Below are positions 43,042-52,869 of a DNA stretch of 64,000 bases, piece after piece. The first letter of the stretch is position 1. Each line of letters begins with the position of its first letter. The stretch is taken from contig NZ_FNTZ01000001.1 of assembly GCF_900105555.1 (NCBI RefSeq), positions 62,001 to 126,000 of the forward strand, given 5' to 3'. The notes under the pieces are model-generated. The model was not told the origin of the DNA. It did not search any database and was given only the letters and a program-made list of their open reading frames with translations. The translations under genes and the position numbers were made by a program. This DNA comes from Pseudomonas coleopterorum (GTDB lineage: Bacteria; Pseudomonadota; Gammaproteobacteria; Pseudomonadales; Pseudomonadaceae).

Positions 43042-43314
43042 TTATTCGGCGGGTGGCACGTAGCCGTCGGCCTTGGCGTATTCCTCGCCGGACAGGTACT
43101 TGTCCATCTCGCCCTGCAGGAATTTGCGGTCTTCGGCGTTCATCATGTTCAGGCGGCGCTCGTTGATCAGCAGCGTCTGGTGTTTCTGCCAGTCGCCCCA
43201 GGCTTGCTGGGAGACATGGTTGTAGATGTCTTCGCCCTTGGCGCCGGGGTAGGGCGGGCGCTCGAGGCCGGGCAGTTCTTCTTTGTACTTGCGGCACATT
43301 ACGGTGCGGGTCAT
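43042..43314 (-). CDS. yggX: Fe(2+)-trafficking protein YggX
   Basis: A 90-residue cytoplasmic protein, full length for the family. It opens [21 protein letters not shown] with the conserved Cys, then [21 protein letters not shown] and a C-terminal [12 protein letters not shown]. It protects iron-sulfur clusters from oxidation, supporting enzymes such as MutY. Its ATG overlaps the mutY stop by one base (TAATG), giving a coupled repair/iron protection operon asmA-mutY-yggX. Confidence 0.96.
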   Translation of the reverse strand: MTRTVMCRKYKEELPGLERPPYPGAKGEDIYNHVSQQAWGDWQKHQTLLINERRLNMMNAEDRKFLQGEMDKYLSGEEYAKADGYVPPAE

Positions 43315-44378
43315 TACAGATCTCCTGCGTTCAAGGCGTCGGCTGCGTGTTGCAGCAGCTTCTTCACCGGGGCTGCCAGGCCCAGGCGCGGCGGTGTGGC
43401 GAGGTTATACCAGAGCCAGTCGGCCTCGGCCACGTGGTGGGCGGTCTGCTCGACCTGCACCAGCCACGGGTCGATGGCCAGCTGGAAATGGCTGAAGGTG
43501 TGAGTCAGGGCAGGTAGCTGGCGCCGGCCGAGCAGATGCAGCGCGTGCTGGTCGGCGAGGTGGTCGAGGTCGCTCAGGTCGTCGAGCTGGGGAAGGCTCC
43601 ACAGGCCGCCCCACAGGCCGCTGGAAGGCCTGCGGTAAAGCAGGATGGCGCCTTCGCGGTTGGCGAGCAGAGGCATCAGCGTTGCGCGTTGCGGAACGGC
43701 CTTGCGCGGCTTGGGCACCGGGTAGCGGATTTCCAGGCCGAGCATGTGCGCTTCACAGCTTTTTTCCAGTGGGCAGAGCAGGCAACTGGGCTTGCTGCGC
43801 GTGCACAGGGTGGCGCCCAGGTCCATCATCGCCTGGGTGTAGTGGTTCACTCGGGTCTGCGGGGTCAGGCGCTCGGCGGTGGCCCACAGCGCCTTGGCCA
43901 CCTTGGGCTCGCCCGGATAGCCTTCCTGCGCGGTATAGCGGGCGAGCACGCGCTTGACGTTGCCGTCGAGGATCGGCGCGCGCAGGCCCATGCTGATGCT
44001 GGCGATCGCCCCGGCCGTGGACAGACCGATGCCGGGCAGTTCGACCAGTTTCTCCACGTCGCGGGGAAACTCGCCGCCGTGCTCGGCCATCACGATCCTG
44101 GCGGTTTTCTGCAGGTTGCGGGCGCGGGTGTAGTAGCCCAGCCCGGTCCACAGGTGCAGCACTTCGTCTTCCGGCGCCTCGGCCAGCGCCTGCACGGTGG
44201 GCAGCGCCGCCATGAAGCGGTCGAAGTAGTTCAGCACCGTGCTGACCTGCGTTTGCTGCAGCATGATTTCCGAGACCCACACCCGATATGGGTTGATGTC
44301 CTGCTGCCACGGCAAATCATGCCGGCCGTTGCGGTCGTACCATTCCAGCACGGCGCTGGAAAACTGCTCGGGACTCAT
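43314..44378 (-). CDS. mutY: Adenine DNA glycosylase MutY
   Basis: A 354-residue base-excision enzyme that removes A opposite 8-oxoguanine. The N-terminal helix-hairpin-helix glycosylase domain includes [16 protein letters not shown] with catalytic Glu, and [18 protein letters not shown] then [10 protein letters not shown] with catalytic Asp. The iron-sulfur cluster has spacing C-x6-C-x2-C-x5-C in [17 protein letters not shown]. The C-terminal NUDIX-like domain ([22 protein letters not shown]) reads the oxidised G. It overlaps asmA by four bases (ATGA). Confidence 0.97.
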   Translation of the reverse strand: MSPEQFSSAVLEWYDRNGRHDLPWQQDINPYRVWVSEIMLQQTQVSTVLNYFDRFMAALPTVQALAEAPEDEVLHLWTGLGYYTRARNLQKTARIVMAEHGGEFPRDVEKLVELPGIGLSTAGAIASISMGLRAPILDGNVKRVLARYTAQEGYPGEPKVAKALWATAERLTPQTRVNHYTQAMMDLGATLCTRSKPSCLLCPLEKSCEAHMLGLEIRYPVPKPRKAVPQRATLMPLLANREGAILLYRRPSSGLWGGLWSLPQLDDLSDLDHLADQHALHLLGRRQLPALTHTFSHFQLAIDPWLVQVEQTAHHVAEADWLWYNLATPPRLGLAAPVKKLLQHAADALNAGDL

Positions 44379-46603
44379 CGGTTGAACAGACCTCGCAACG
44401 CGTCTTTGAGTTTGGGGTCGACCTTGTCGCCCAGTTTTTCTTCGAGCTTCTCGTCGATCTTGTCGCGAATACGGTCGCCGGCCAGCTTGGCAGCCACCTG
44501 GCCCAGGCCGTCACGGTCGATGCGGCAGGCCTTGGCGCCCATCTCCAGCGGGCCGCGGCAGCGCAGCGGCAGTTCCACGCCGACGAAACGTTCGCCCACC
44601 TGACAGGCCGGATCGGCGCTGGTGCCCTGTTCGCCTTCCACCACCACGCCCACGCGGTAGTCCATGCCCAGTACGCGCAGATCGACGTCGCCGTTGCCCT
44701 TGACGGTCAGGCCGGGAATACGCACCAGCAGGTCCTGGTTGCTGGCCACGCCGTTGCGGAACACCAGGCTGCCCTTGAGCTCCTTGAACGGTGTGTCCTT
44801 GCCTCGCGGTTCGCCGTTGAGGGTCTTGCGGTTGAGCACCGAGATACCGCGGCAGATCTGCTGCTCCAGGTTGGCGTTGACCAGTACGCCGTCGTTGAGG
44901 ACGAAGCTGGCGGTGCCGTTGAGCGATTCGACCAGCGCTTTCTGGCTGTTGCCCGAGCCGCTCAGGTTGCTGTTGAGGTTCAACAGGCCCCTGACCGGTG
45001 GGTTGGCGTTCTGCGATTTGATGAAGTTTTCCACAGGCACCTTGTCGATGCGCGTCTGCAACGCCAGCAGCGGCGTTTCCGGACGCACGTCCAGGGTGCC
45101 CTGGGTGGTGAAGGTGCCGTTGTAGAGGCCACCGGCCAGGGTTTGCAAGGTCAGCATGCCGCCCTGGCCCTGGGCCTTGAGGGTGGCGTTGCGCACCGGC
45201 AGGCCCTTGAGGGTCAGTTGGCCGATGGCGAGGTCGGCTTGTACGTCCAGAGCTCGCAGGCGCTCGACGGGCAGCAGGCGATCGTCGCTCCAGGCGCCGC
45301 GGGTTGGCGCGTCGGGCAGCGGCGATTCACCGGATGCCACGGCGGCCGCTTCGCTGTTCTGCACCTCGGCCTGGCGCGCCGCGCTGGCGTTGGCGGCCTT
45401 TTCGGTCTTGGCCGGCAGGTAGCGGTCGGCGTTGAAAGTGTCGCCCTTGAGCTGCAGGCGCAGTGCCTGGCGGGCGAAATCTTCCACGGCGATGCGGCCG
45501 GTGAAGGTGCTCTCGTCCAGTTTCAGTGTCAGGTCTTCCAGGCCCAGGCTGTCGCGGGTGCCCTGCAGCCGGCTGACCAGTTCGAACTTGCCGAGGCTGC
45601 CCGGGGCCATCGCTGGCAGCGGTTGGCCGATGCTGTCGAAGAAGGCACGCAGATCCAGCTCGGCAATCGACAGGCCGCCGGTGAGCTGAGGCTCGCTGTC
45701 CAGATTGCGCACGCGCAGTTCGCCCAGCGCACGCATCTGGTTGGCGGCCAGCTTCAGGCCGGTCCATTCGGCAATGTTGGCGGACTGGTCGAGCAGCAAT
45801 TGCCCCTGGGCGCTGAAGGTGACCGTCTTGCCTTGCAGGGGATCGCCCGAGGCCTCACCGCTCAGGCGCATGTCCTCGAGCTGGTAGCGCTTGAGCACGC
45901 GGTCGAAGCGAAGCTCGCCGGCCAGTTCGGTACGGGCCCGCACCACGGGCTGGTTGGTGCCCAGGAACGCGGTCAGTTTCAGCGGGATGTCGGCGCCTTC
46001 GTGCACGGCGCCGGTGCTGAGCTGGATGCTCTCAGCGGTGTACATGCGGCCGGTGCGCGCATCGTGGTACTGCACGCGGGCGTTGTTCACGGTGAGGCTG
46101 TCGATGTCCAGCTTGACCGGGCGCGACGGTGCCTGGGGCTTGCCGGGTTCGGTGACTGCCGGGGCGTTCGGGTCGTTGGGGTCTGCCGTGGTGGTGGGCA
46201 GGGGCTTGCCGATGTCTTCCCAGTTGCCGTGGCCGTTGGCGTCACGCTCCAGGGACAGGTTCAAGCCCTCGACCCGCACGTCGCTCATCTGCACTTCCTT
46301 GCGCAGCAGTGGCAGCACGCGCACCGAAAGGCCGAGCATCTGCAGGTCGGCGAAAGGCGTCTTGGGGTTGGCGAGCGTGGCCACGCTGGCGTCGTGCAGT
46401 TCCAGACCCAGCCATGGGAACAGGCTCCAGCCGATGTCCCCGTTGAGGGTCAGCTCGACGTGAGCCCTGTCCCGTGCCAGTTGGCGAATCTCGTCCTTGT
46501 AGTCGTTGGGGTCGAAGAGGTGGGTGAGGGCGAAACCCAGGGCCACCAGAATCAACAACAGACCGAGAATGCACAGGCCGAGGATTTTGCCGAACGCTTT
46601 CAT
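44375..46603 (-). CDS. asmA: AsmA-family inner-membrane protein
   Basis: A 742-residue protein anchored by one N-terminal membrane segment (ILGLCILGLLLILVALGFAL) with a large periplasmic part. The AsmA N-terminal repeat includes DPNDYKDEIRQLARDRAHVEL and LNGDIGWSLFPWLGLELHDA, and the C-terminal domain ends in SLNGTASFVLNDGVL and CRGISVLNRKTL. AsmA-like proteins form beta-groove bridges for lipid movement to the outer membrane. It is the first gene of the operon with mutY and yggX. Confidence 0.92.
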   Translation of the reverse strand: MKAFGKILGLCILGLLLILVALGFALTHLFDPNDYKDEIRQLARDRAHVELTLNGDIGWSLFPWLGLELHDASVATLANPKTPFADLQMLGLSVRVLPLLRKEVQMSDVRVEGLNLSLERDANGHGNWEDIGKPLPTTTADPNDPNAPAVTEPGKPQAPSRPVKLDIDSLTVNNARVQYHDARTGRMYTAESIQLSTGAVHEGADIPLKLTAFLGTNQPVVRARTELAGELRFDRVLKRYQLEDMRLSGEASGDPLQGKTVTFSAQGQLLLDQSANIAEWTGLKLAANQMRALGELRVRNLDSEPQLTGGLSIAELDLRAFFDSIGQPLPAMAPGSLGKFELVSRLQGTRDSLGLEDLTLKLDESTFTGRIAVEDFARQALRLQLKGDTFNADRYLPAKTEKAANASAARQAEVQNSEAAAVASGESPLPDAPTRGAWSDDRLLPVERLRALDVQADLAIGQLTLKGLPVRNATLKAQGQGGMLTLQTLAGGLYNGTFTTQGTLDVRPETPLLALQTRIDKVPVENFIKSQNANPPVRGLLNLNSNLSGSGNSQKALVESLNGTASFVLNDGVLVNANLEQQICRGISVLNRKTLNGEPRGKDTPFKELKGSLVFRNGVASNQDLLVRIPGLTVKGNGDVDLRVLGMDYRVGVVVEGEQGTSADPACQVGERFVGVELPLRCRGPLEMGAKACRIDRDGLGQVAAKLAGDRIRDKIDEKLEEKLGDKVDPKLKDALRGLFNR

Positions 46604-47009
46604 GGGCGAGTCCTTTAGTCCGAAATTTGGAAGTTAGCGGGAGAGTATAACGTTGTGCGTCTGGCGATGTGGGCGGTCTGTCGGTGCCGTTGCATCGGGC
46701 GTTCGCCGCTGCGTTGCGAGAGCGTCGCGAGCGCTTTGGCGCGCAGGTTTCGGCAATCCAGGGTAAATCCTCGGGACCGTTCGGGAGGTTTTGCCAACCA
46801 TCCGGCAGTTCATTGAAATAAAGGGATAGCAGTTTGCTTCCATTGGTTACATCTGGTGGTAATCTTCTCGCCTTCGACTGTCCGCTGCGACTTTATGTCG
46901 CGATTTGCCAAATGCTGCCGATAAAACAATCGATCGCCAACGTGCATGAAGGATGTGGGCGCATTTGTGTGCAGACAGCTGAATTACAAAAATCAACGGG
47001 GGTTACGAA
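46604..47009. other. Divergent intergenic region, asmA / MFS carrier
   Basis: 406 bases between two divergent genes. It must carry both promoters. I see no RNA gene, repeat or clear operator. A short open frame on the minus strand has shadow-like composition. Confidence 0.4.
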
Positions 47010-48668
47010 ATGAGCAGTAGTCTTTCGGGCGGCGGCGCGGGTGCCCAGCCAGGATTTCTGTCCAAGGAGCGGATCATCGCCAAGCCTGGCTTCAACCGCT
47101 GGCTGGTTCCACCAGCCGCGTTGGCCATTCACTTGTGCATCGGCATGGCGTACGGTTTCTCGGTGTTCTGGTTGCCGCTGTCCAAGGCAATCGGCATCAC
47201 CGCACCAGTGGCGTGCGCGCCCGACCTGAGCTTTTTCAGCCAAGTGTTCTCATCATCCTGTGACTGGTCGGTGTCGATGCTGAGCTGGATCTACACCCTG
47301 TTCTTCATTTTCCTGGGCTGCTCGGCGGCCATCTGGGGTGGCTGGCTGGAACACGCCGGGCCGCGCAAGGCCGGTGTCGTGTCGGCGCTATGCTGGTGCG
47401 GTGGTCTGGTCATTTCCGCGTTGGGTATCTACACCCACCAGATCTGGCTGATGTGGCTGGGCTCGGGCGTGATCGGCGGTATCGGCCTGGGGCTGGGCTA
47501 CATTTCCCCCGTGTCGACCCTGATCAAGTGGTTCCCGGACAAGCGCGGCATGGCCACCGGCATGGCGATCATGGGCTTCGGCGGCGGTGCCATGGTCGGC
47601 GCCCCTCTGGCCGCTGCCTTGATGGGCCATTTCGCATCCCCTACCAGCGTTGGCGTGTGGCAGAGCTTCCTGGTGATGGCGGCGATCTACTTCGTCTTCA
47701 TGATCGGCGGCGCGCTGTCGTACCGCGTCCCACCCACCGGTTGGAAGCCTGAAGGCTATGTTCCTTCGGCGAAGAAGGCCAAGGGCATGATCACCAACCG
47801 CCACGTGCACGTGAACGTGGCCTGGAAGACCCCTCAGTTCGCACTGGTCTGGCTGGTGCTGTGCCTCAACGTTTCCGCCGGTATCGGCATTCTGGGCATG
47901 GCTTCGCCGCTGCTGCAGGAAGTGTTCGGCGGCAAGCTGCTGGGCGTGGACCTGGCGTTCAACCAGCTGGACTCGGCGCAACTGGCGCAGATCGCTGCCA
48001 TTGCAGCGGGCTTCACCGGTCTGCTCAGCCTGTTCAACATCGGTGGCCGGTTCTTCTGGGCTTCGTTCTCCGACTACATCGGCCGCAAGGTGACCTACTT
48101 CGTGTTCTTCGCCCTGGGCGTGGCGCTGTATGCCTCGGTACCGACCCTGGGTCATTCGGGCAACATCGCGCTGTTCGTGGCGGCGTTCTGCATCGTGCTG
48201 TCGATGTACGGCGGTGGTTTCGCCACCGTGCCGGCCTACCTGGCCGACCTGTTCGGTACGCAGATGGTCGGCGCCATTCACGGTCGCCTGTTGACCGCCT
48301 GGGCCGTGGCCGGCGTGTTGGGCCCGGTGCTGGTGACCAACCTGCGTGACTACCAGCTGGCTCACGGCGTAGCCCGTGCGGCGGTGTACGACACCACGTT
48401 GTACATCCTCTCCGGCCTGCTGGTGCTGGGCTTCATCTGCAACGCGCTGGTACGTCCGGTGGCCGACAAGTACTTCATGACCGATGCCGAGCTCAAGGCC
48501 GAGCAGGCGCTGGGCCATGACAAGGGCACCGATGGCACCACCGTGCTGGAGTGGAAGGCCAATCCTGCGTCCAAGCCTCTGGCTGTCGCGGCCTGGCTGG
48601 CCGTGGGCATTCCGTTGGCGTGGGGCGTGTGGGTGACCCTGCAGAAGACGGCGGTGCTGTTTCATTGA
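47010..48668 (+). CDS. MFS transporter, oxalate/formate antiporter (OFA) family
   Basis: A 552-residue inner-membrane carrier with about twelve to fourteen hydrophobic segments. HLCIGMAYGFSVFWLPLSKA at the first segment and YISPVSTLIKWFPDKRGMATGMAIMGFG (motif A-like loop) define the OFA family, and YIGRKVTYFVFFALG gives the second half. It is longer than OxlT (418 residues) because of extended loops near residues 65-90 and 260. RBS-like GGGGGTTACGAA precedes the ATG. The substrate is probably a small carboxylate, unproven. Confidence 0.88.
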   Translation: MSSSLSGGGAGAQPGFLSKERIIAKPGFNRWLVPPAALAIHLCIGMAYGFSVFWLPLSKAIGITAPVACAPDLSFFSQVFSSSCDWSVSMLSWIYTLFFIFLGCSAAIWGGWLEHAGPRKAGVVSALCWCGGLVISALGIYTHQIWLMWLGSGVIGGIGLGLGYISPVSTLIKWFPDKRGMATGMAIMGFGGGAMVGAPLAAALMGHFASPTSVGVWQSFLVMAAIYFVFMIGGALSYRVPPTGWKPEGYVPSAKKAKGMITNRHVHVNVAWKTPQFALVWLVLCLNVSAGIGILGMASPLLQEVFGGKLLGVDLAFNQLDSAQLAQIAAIAAGFTGLLSLFNIGGRFFWASFSDYIGRKVTYFVFFALGVALYASVPTLGHSGNIALFVAAFCIVLSMYGGGFATVPAYLADLFGTQMVGAIHGRLLTAWAVAGVLGPVLVTNLRDYQLAHGVARAAVYDTTLYILSGLLVLGFICNALVRPVADKYFMTDAELKAEQALGHDKGTDGTTVLEWKANPASKPLAVAAWLAVGIPLAWGVWVTLQKTAVLFH

Positions 48669-48683
48669 TGTAGACGTTTGAAT

Positions 48684-48790
48684 CGGTGGTGCGGCCTTCG
48701 CGGGCAGAGCCCGCTCCCACAGGATCAACATTGATCTATGTGGGAGCGGGGTGGGCGGCTGAGCCCTCTGCCCGCGAAGGCCGCACCGCC
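48684..48790. repeat. REP doublet (REPIN-like inverted pair)
   Basis: Two REP units in inverted order. The left unit GCGGCCTTCGCGGGCAGAGC continues to CCGCTCCCACA; the right unit TGTGGGAGCGGGG runs to CTGCCCGCGAAGGCCGC. About 17 bases lie between them. Same family as 53626-53730 and 58575-58613. Confidence 0.8.
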
Positions 48791-48813
48791 AATCCCCCTC
48801 TGAACCTCTTCTG

Positions 48814-48842
48814 TTCCTGTTTCCCGCCCGCGTGCCTATAAT
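48814..48842 (+). promoter_or_regulatory. Probable sigma-70 promoter of the his operon
   Basis: TTCCTG, 17-base spacer, perfect TATAAT at 48837-48842, about 38 bases before the hisB ATG. It sits after the REP pair and before hisB. Confidence 0.6.
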
Positions 48843-48880
48843 GATCACCTTTTTCGCCCAACGATTTTGCGGAGCTGGTG

Positions 48881-49474
48881 ATGGCCGAACGTATCGCGTT
48901 CGTCGAGCGCAACACTCTGGAAACCCAGATCAAAGCCTCGATCAACCTGGATGGCACCGGAAAGGCCCGATTCGATATCGGCGTTCCTTTTCTTGAGCAC
49001 ATGCTTGACCAGATCGCCCGGCACGGGCTGATCGACCTGGACATCGAGTGCAAGGGCGACCTGCACATCGACGACCACCACACCGTGGAGGACGTCGGCA
49101 TCACTCTGGGCCAGGCGTTCGCCAAGGCCATCGGCGACAAAAAGGGCATCTTTCGCTACGGCCATGCCTACGTCCCGCTGGACGAAGCGCTGTCGCGCGT
49201 GGTCATCGACTTCTCCGGCCGCCCCGGCCTGCAGATGCACGTGCCCTATACCCGCGCCACCGTTGGCGGCTTCGACGTCGACCTGTTCCAGGAGTTCTTC
49301 CAGGGCTTCGTCAACCACGCCAATGTCTCCCTGCACATCGACAACCTGCGCGGGCACAACACCCATCACCAGATCGAAACCGTGTTCAAGGCCTTCGGCC
49401 GCGCCCTGCGCATGGCCGTCGCCGTCGACGAACGCATGGCCGGGCAGATGCCGTCGACCAAGGGCGTGCTCTGA
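48881..49474 (+). CDS. hisB: Imidazoleglycerol-phosphate dehydratase HisB
   Basis: A 197-residue monofunctional enzyme for the sixth step of histidine synthesis. Metal-ligand motifs are all present: [26 protein letters not shown], the later NAHVSLH-like [22 protein letters not shown], and [14 protein letters not shown] 48881 has GGAG at six-base spacing; the GTG three bases earlier is less likely. Its stop overlaps the hisH start (TGATG). Confidence 0.97.
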   Translation: MAERIAFVERNTLETQIKASINLDGTGKARFDIGVPFLEHMLDQIARHGLIDLDIECKGDLHIDDHHTVEDVGITLGQAFAKAIGDKKGIFRYGHAYVPLDEALSRVVIDFSGRPGLQMHVPYTRATVGGFDVDLFQEFFQGFVNHANVSLHIDNLRGHNTHHQIETVFKAFGRALRMAVAVDERMAGQMPSTKGVL

Positions 49475-50112
49475 TGCAGACCGTCGCGGTAATCGACTAC
49501 GGCATGGGCAACCTGCACTCAGTGGCCAAGGCCCTGGAGCACGTGGGTGCCGGCAAGGTGCTGATCACCAGTGACGCCAATGTCATTCGCGAAGCCGACC
49601 GCGTGGTTTTCCCCGGTGTCGGCGCAATCCGCGATTGCATGGCCGAGATCCGCCGCCTGGGCTTCGATGCGCTGGTGCGCGAAGTCAGTCGGGACCGGCC
49701 GTTTCTGGGGATCTGCGTCGGCATGCAGGCGCTGATGGAGCACAGCGAGGAAAACGCCGGCGTCGACTGCATCGGCGTGTTTCCCGGCAAGGTGCGCTTC
49801 TTCGGCAAGGACCTGCACGAAGACGGCGAACACCTGAAAGTCCCGCACATGGGCTGGAACGAAGTGCAGCAGGCGGTGGATCACCCGCTGTGGCACGACA
49901 TTCCTGACCTGGCGCGCTTCTACTTCGTGCACAGCTACTACATTGAGGCCGGCAAGCCGGGCCAGGTCGTAGGGCGCGGCCATTACGGTCGCGACTTCGC
50001 TGCGGCACTGGCCGAAGGTTCACGTTTCGCCGTGCAGTTCCACCCCGAGAAAAGCCATACCCATGGCCTGCAGCTGCTGCAGAACTTCGCAGCCTGGGAT
50101 GGACGCTGGTAA
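49474..50112 (+). CDS. hisH: Imidazole glycerol phosphate synthase glutaminase subunit HisH
   Basis: A 212-residue class I glutamine amidotransferase that feeds ammonia to HisF. The N-terminus [16 protein letters not shown], the nucleophile elbow [16 protein letters not shown] with catalytic Cys, and the C-terminal [18 protein letters not shown] with His and Glu complete the triad. The start is fixed by one-base overlap with hisB. The stop overlaps the DUF2164 gene (TAATG). Confidence 0.97.
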   Translation: MQTVAVIDYGMGNLHSVAKALEHVGAGKVLITSDANVIREADRVVFPGVGAIRDCMAEIRRLGFDALVREVSRDRPFLGICVGMQALMEHSEENAGVDCIGVFPGKVRFFGKDLHEDGEHLKVPHMGWNEVQQAVDHPLWHDIPDLARFYFVHSYYIEAGKPGQVVGRGHYGRDFAAALAEGSRFAVQFHPEKSHTHGLQLLQNFAAWDGRW

Positions 50113-50369
50113 TGGCCAAGGCCAGCAAGCCGCCCATTCTGACCCTGACGCCGGAGCAGGAAAGCGAAGCGGCCGACAAGATCAAGCGGTTCATGCGCGA
50201 CCGCTTCGATCTGGACCTGGGTTCGTTCGAGGCCCTCGAGGTGCTCGAGCTGTTCACCCGCGAAATGGCTCCACACTATTACAACAGGGCGATTTTCGAT
50301 GTGCAGGCGCACCTCAGCGAGAGGTTCGAAAGCATCGAGAGCGACCTGTGGGCGCTCGAGAAGAACTGA
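50112..50369 (+). CDS. DUF2164 family protein
   Basis: An 85-residue helical protein of a conserved proteobacterial family (PILTLTPEQESEAADKIKRFM, FDLDLGSFEALEVLELFTREM, YYNRAIFDVQAHL). No function is known to me. It is coupled to hisH by a TAATG overlap and sits between hisH and hisA, a position it keeps in pseudomonads. Confidence 0.9.
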   Translation: MAKASKPPILTLTPEQESEAADKIKRFMRDRFDLDLGSFEALEVLELFTREMAPHYYNRAIFDVQAHLSERFESIESDLWALEKN

Positions 50370-50411
50370 CTTCCGAGCATCGCCGTTCACCGACCCCGAA
50401 GGTTTTTGCAG

Positions 50412-51149
50412 ATGCTGATTATCCCCGCTATCGATCTTAAAGACGGTGCCTGCGTGCGCCTGCGCCAGGGCCGCATGGAAGATTCCACGGTGTTCTCGGA
50501 CGATCCGGTGAGCATGGCGGCCAAGTGGGTCGAAGGCGGCTGCCGTCGCCTGCACCTGGTCGACCTCAACGGTGCCTTCGAAGGCCAGCCCGTGAATGGC
50601 GAGGTGGTCACCGCGATCGCCAAGCGCTACCCGCACCTGCCGATCCAGATCGGCGGTGGCATCCGCTCGCTGGAAACCATCGAACACTACGTCAAGGCTG
50701 GCGTCAGCTACGTGATCATCGGTACCAAGGCGGTCAAGCAGCCCGAGTTCGTCGCCGAGGCCTGCCGTGCGTTCCCCGGCAAGGTCATCGTCGGCCTGGA
50801 CGCCAAGGACGGTTTCGTCGCCACCGACGGCTGGGCGGAAGTGAGTACGGTGCAGGTCATCGACCTGGCCAAGCGCTTCGAGGCCGATGGCGTGTCGGCG
50901 ATCGTCTACACCGACATCGCCAAGGACGGCATGATGCAGGGCTGCAACGTGCCGTTCACCGCTGCCCTGGCGGCCGCGACCCGGATTCCGGTGATCGCTT
51001 CCGGCGGTATCCACAACCTGGGCGACATCCGTGCCCTGCTGGACGCCAAGGCCCCGGGCATCATCGGCGCCATCACCGGCCGGGCCATCTACGAAGGCAC
51101 CCTGGACGTCGCCGAGGCCCAGGCTTTTTGCGATTCGTACAACGCGTAA
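50412..51149 (+). CDS. hisA: ProFAR isomerase HisA
   Basis: A 245-residue TIM-barrel enzyme, fourth step of histidine synthesis. [20 protein letters not shown] carries the first catalytic Asp. [20 protein letters not shown] is the first phosphate site, [14 protein letters not shown] the second catalytic Asp, and [16 protein letters not shown] with [13 protein letters not shown] the later phosphate sites. I use ATG 50412; a TTG at 50406 is in frame. Confidence 0.97.
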   Translation: MLIIPAIDLKDGACVRLRQGRMEDSTVFSDDPVSMAAKWVEGGCRRLHLVDLNGAFEGQPVNGEVVTAIAKRYPHLPIQIGGGIRSLETIEHYVKAGVSYVIIGTKAVKQPEFVAEACRAFPGKVIVGLDAKDGFVATDGWAEVSTVQVIDLAKRFEADGVSAIVYTDIAKDGMMQGCNVPFTAALAAATRIPVIASGGIHNLGDIRALLDAKAPGIIGAITGRAIYEGTLDVAEAQAFCDSYNA

Positions 51150-51177
51150 TGGCTAAACGCGGCCCGCGCCCCGGCTC

Positions 51178-51206
51178 CCTGTAGCAGCGGCGCAAGCCGC
51201 GTCCGC
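51178..51206. repeat. REP element between hisA and hisF
   Basis: CCTGTAGCAGCGGCGCAAGC followed by CGCGTCCGC, a single unit of the second REP family in this window, also found after hisF. Confidence 0.75.
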
Positions 51207-51240
51207 CGGCACCTGTGTCCTACTTTAGCGGAGAACCCCC

Positions 51241-52011
51241 ATGGCCCTGGCCAAACGCATCATCCCTTGCCTGGACGTGGACAACGGCCGCGTGGTCAAG
51301 GGCGTCAAGTTCGAGAACATCCGCGACGCCGGTGACCCGGTCGAGATCGCCCGGCGCTACGACGAGCAGGGCGCCGACGAGATCACCTTTCTCGACATCA
51401 CCGCCAGTGTCGACGGCCGTGACACCACGCTGCACACCGTGGAGCGCATGGCCAGCCAGGTGTTCATCCCGCTGACCGTAGGCGGCGGCGTGCGCACGGT
51501 GGCGGACATCCGCAACCTGCTCAACGCCGGTGCCGACAAGGTCTCGATCAACACGGCGGCGGTGTTCAACCCCGAGTTCGTCGGCGAAGCGGCCTCGCGC
51601 TTTGGCTCGCAATGCATCGTGGTGGCCATCGACGCGAAGAAGGTTTCCGGGCCGGGCGAAGAGCCGCGCTGGGAAATCTTCACCCACGGTGGTCGCAAAC
51701 CGACCGGGCTGGACGCCGTGCAATGGGCGCAGAAGATGGAAGGTCTGGGCGCGGGTGAGATCCTGCTGACCAGCATGGATCAGGACGGCATGAAGAATGG
51801 CTTCGACCTGGGCGTGACACGCGCCATCAGTGACGCGCTTGGCATTCCGGTGATCGCCTCCGGTGGGGTGGGCAACCTGCAGCACCTGGCCGATGGCGTG
51901 ATCCAGGGCGGCGCGAGCGCGGTGCTGGCCGCCAGTATCTTCCATTTCGGCGAATACACCGTACCCGAAGCCAAGGCCTTCATGGCCAAGCAAGGCATCG
52001 TCGTACGCTGA
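51241..52011 (+). CDS. hisF: Imidazole glycerol phosphate synthase cyclase subunit HisF
   Basis: A 256-residue TIM-barrel cyclase forming IGP and AICAR with ammonia from HisH. It opens [24 protein letters not shown] with the catalytic Asp (D11). [27 protein letters not shown] and [16 protein letters not shown] (second catalytic Asp) follow, then [13 protein letters not shown]. Full length. AGCGGAGAACCCCC provides the ribosome site. Confidence 0.97.
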   Translation: MALAKRIIPCLDVDNGRVVKGVKFENIRDAGDPVEIARRYDEQGADEITFLDITASVDGRDTTLHTVERMASQVFIPLTVGGGVRTVADIRNLLNAGADKVSINTAAVFNPEFVGEAASRFGSQCIVVAIDAKKVSGPGEEPRWEIFTHGGRKPTGLDAVQWAQKMEGLGAGEILLTSMDQDGMKNGFDLGVTRAISDALGIPVIASGGVGNLQHLADGVIQGGASAVLAASIFHFGEYTVPEAKAFMAKQGIVVR

Positions 52012-52025
52012 CCCTGTAGCTGCGG

Positions 52026-52118
52026 CTGTAGCAGCGGCGCGAGCCGCGTCAGGCCTCACCGCGTTCTTCCAGGCCTCACCGCAGTGCCCGCCGACGCGGC
52101 TCGCGCCGCTGCTACAGG
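52026..52118. repeat. Inverted REP pair after hisF
   Basis: GCTGTAGCAGCGGCGCGAGC (52026 onward) and its inverse GCTCGCGCCGCTGCTACAGG (52099-52118) face each other. A 12-base direct repeat AGGCCTCACCGC occurs twice between them (52051, 52071). Confidence 0.78.
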
Positions 52119-52158
52119 AAATCGCAGTGCCTGTAAACGCATTCTGAGTCGCCGCAAC

Positions 52159-52232
52159 CCCTGTAGCAGCGGCGCAAGCCGCGTCGGCGGGCGCCGCGGT
52201 AGGCCTGACGCGGCTTGCGCCGCTACTGCGGG
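52159..52232. repeat. Second inverted REP pair before trhA
   Basis: CCCTGTAGCAGCGGCGCAAG runs into CGCGTCGGC, inverted as GACGCGGCTTGCGCCGCTAC at 52207-52226. It ends five bases before the trhA ribosome site, so it would fold in the trhA leader. Confidence 0.78.
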
Positions 52233-52248
52233 GAGCAAGGAGTTGTGT

Positions 52249-52866
52249 ATGTACCATGGCGAACGAATGAACGCCTGGACCCATCTGGTGGGCGCCGTGC
52301 TGGCGGCGGTCGGTGCTGTCTGGCTGCTGCTTCTGGCGGCGTTTGAAGGTGACCCCTGGAAGATCGTCAGCGTGTGCATCTACGGCGCCACGCTGATCGT
52401 GCTCTACAGCGTGTCCACGATCTACCACAGCGTGCGTGGGCGCCGCAAAGCGATCATGCAGAAGCTCGATCACCTGTCGATCTACCTGCTGATCGCCGGC
52501 AGCTATACGCCGTTCTGTCTGGTGACCCTGCGCGGGCCCTGGGGCTGGAGCCTGTTCGGCGTGGTCTGGGGGTTGGCGGTGCTAGGCATGTTGCAGGAGA
52601 TCAAGCCGCGCTCCGAGGCCCGTGTGCTGTCCATCGTCATCTACGCGGTGATGGGCTGGATCGTGCTGGTCGCGGTCAAGCCGCTGCTGCACCTGCTCGG
52701 GCCAGCTGGGTTCGCCTTGCTGGCTGCAGGCGGTGTGCTGTACACCGTGGGCATCATTTTCTTCGCGCTGGACAAGCGTCTGCGCCATGCCCACGGCATC
52801 TGGCACCTGTTCGTGATCGCGGGCAGCGTGCTGCACTTCATCGCGATCTTTTTCTACGTCCTCTGA
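52249..52866 (+). CDS. trhA: PAQR/hemolysin III family membrane protein TrhA
   Basis: A 205-residue protein with seven hydrophobic segments. Family motifs: RMNAWTHLVGAVLAAVG, YSVSTIYHSVRG with the first metal-type His and Ser, DHLSIYLLIAGSYTPF with Asp, and the C-terminal HAHGIWHLFVIAGSVLHF with His pair. Bacterial TrhA takes part in membrane energetics and fluidity control. AAGGAG six bases before ATG 52249 sets the start; the frame is open further upstream into the REP elements. It is convergent with rsmE. Confidence 0.9.
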   Translation: MYHGERMNAWTHLVGAVLAAVGAVWLLLLAAFEGDPWKIVSVCIYGATLIVLYSVSTIYHSVRGRRKAIMQKLDHLSIYLLIAGSYTPFCLVTLRGPWGWSLFGVVWGLAVLGMLQEIKPRSEARVLSIVIYAVMGWIVLVAVKPLLHLLGPAGFALLAAGGVLYTVGIIFFALDKRLRHAHGIWHLFVIAGSVLHFIAIFFYVL

Positions 52867-52869
52867 AGC

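Noticed and set aside
45143..46618. Long open frame antisense to asmA
   Set aside because: Shadow of asmA with low-complexity Gln/Ala/Gly content.
47388..48848. A 486-codon open frame antisense to the MFS carrier
   Set aside because: Same shadow pattern, crossing the REP pair; no motifs.
51147..51183. 11-codon frame [11 protein letters not shown] overlapping the hisA stop as TAATG
   Set aside because: Ends in a REP element and has no conservation argument; most likely chance.
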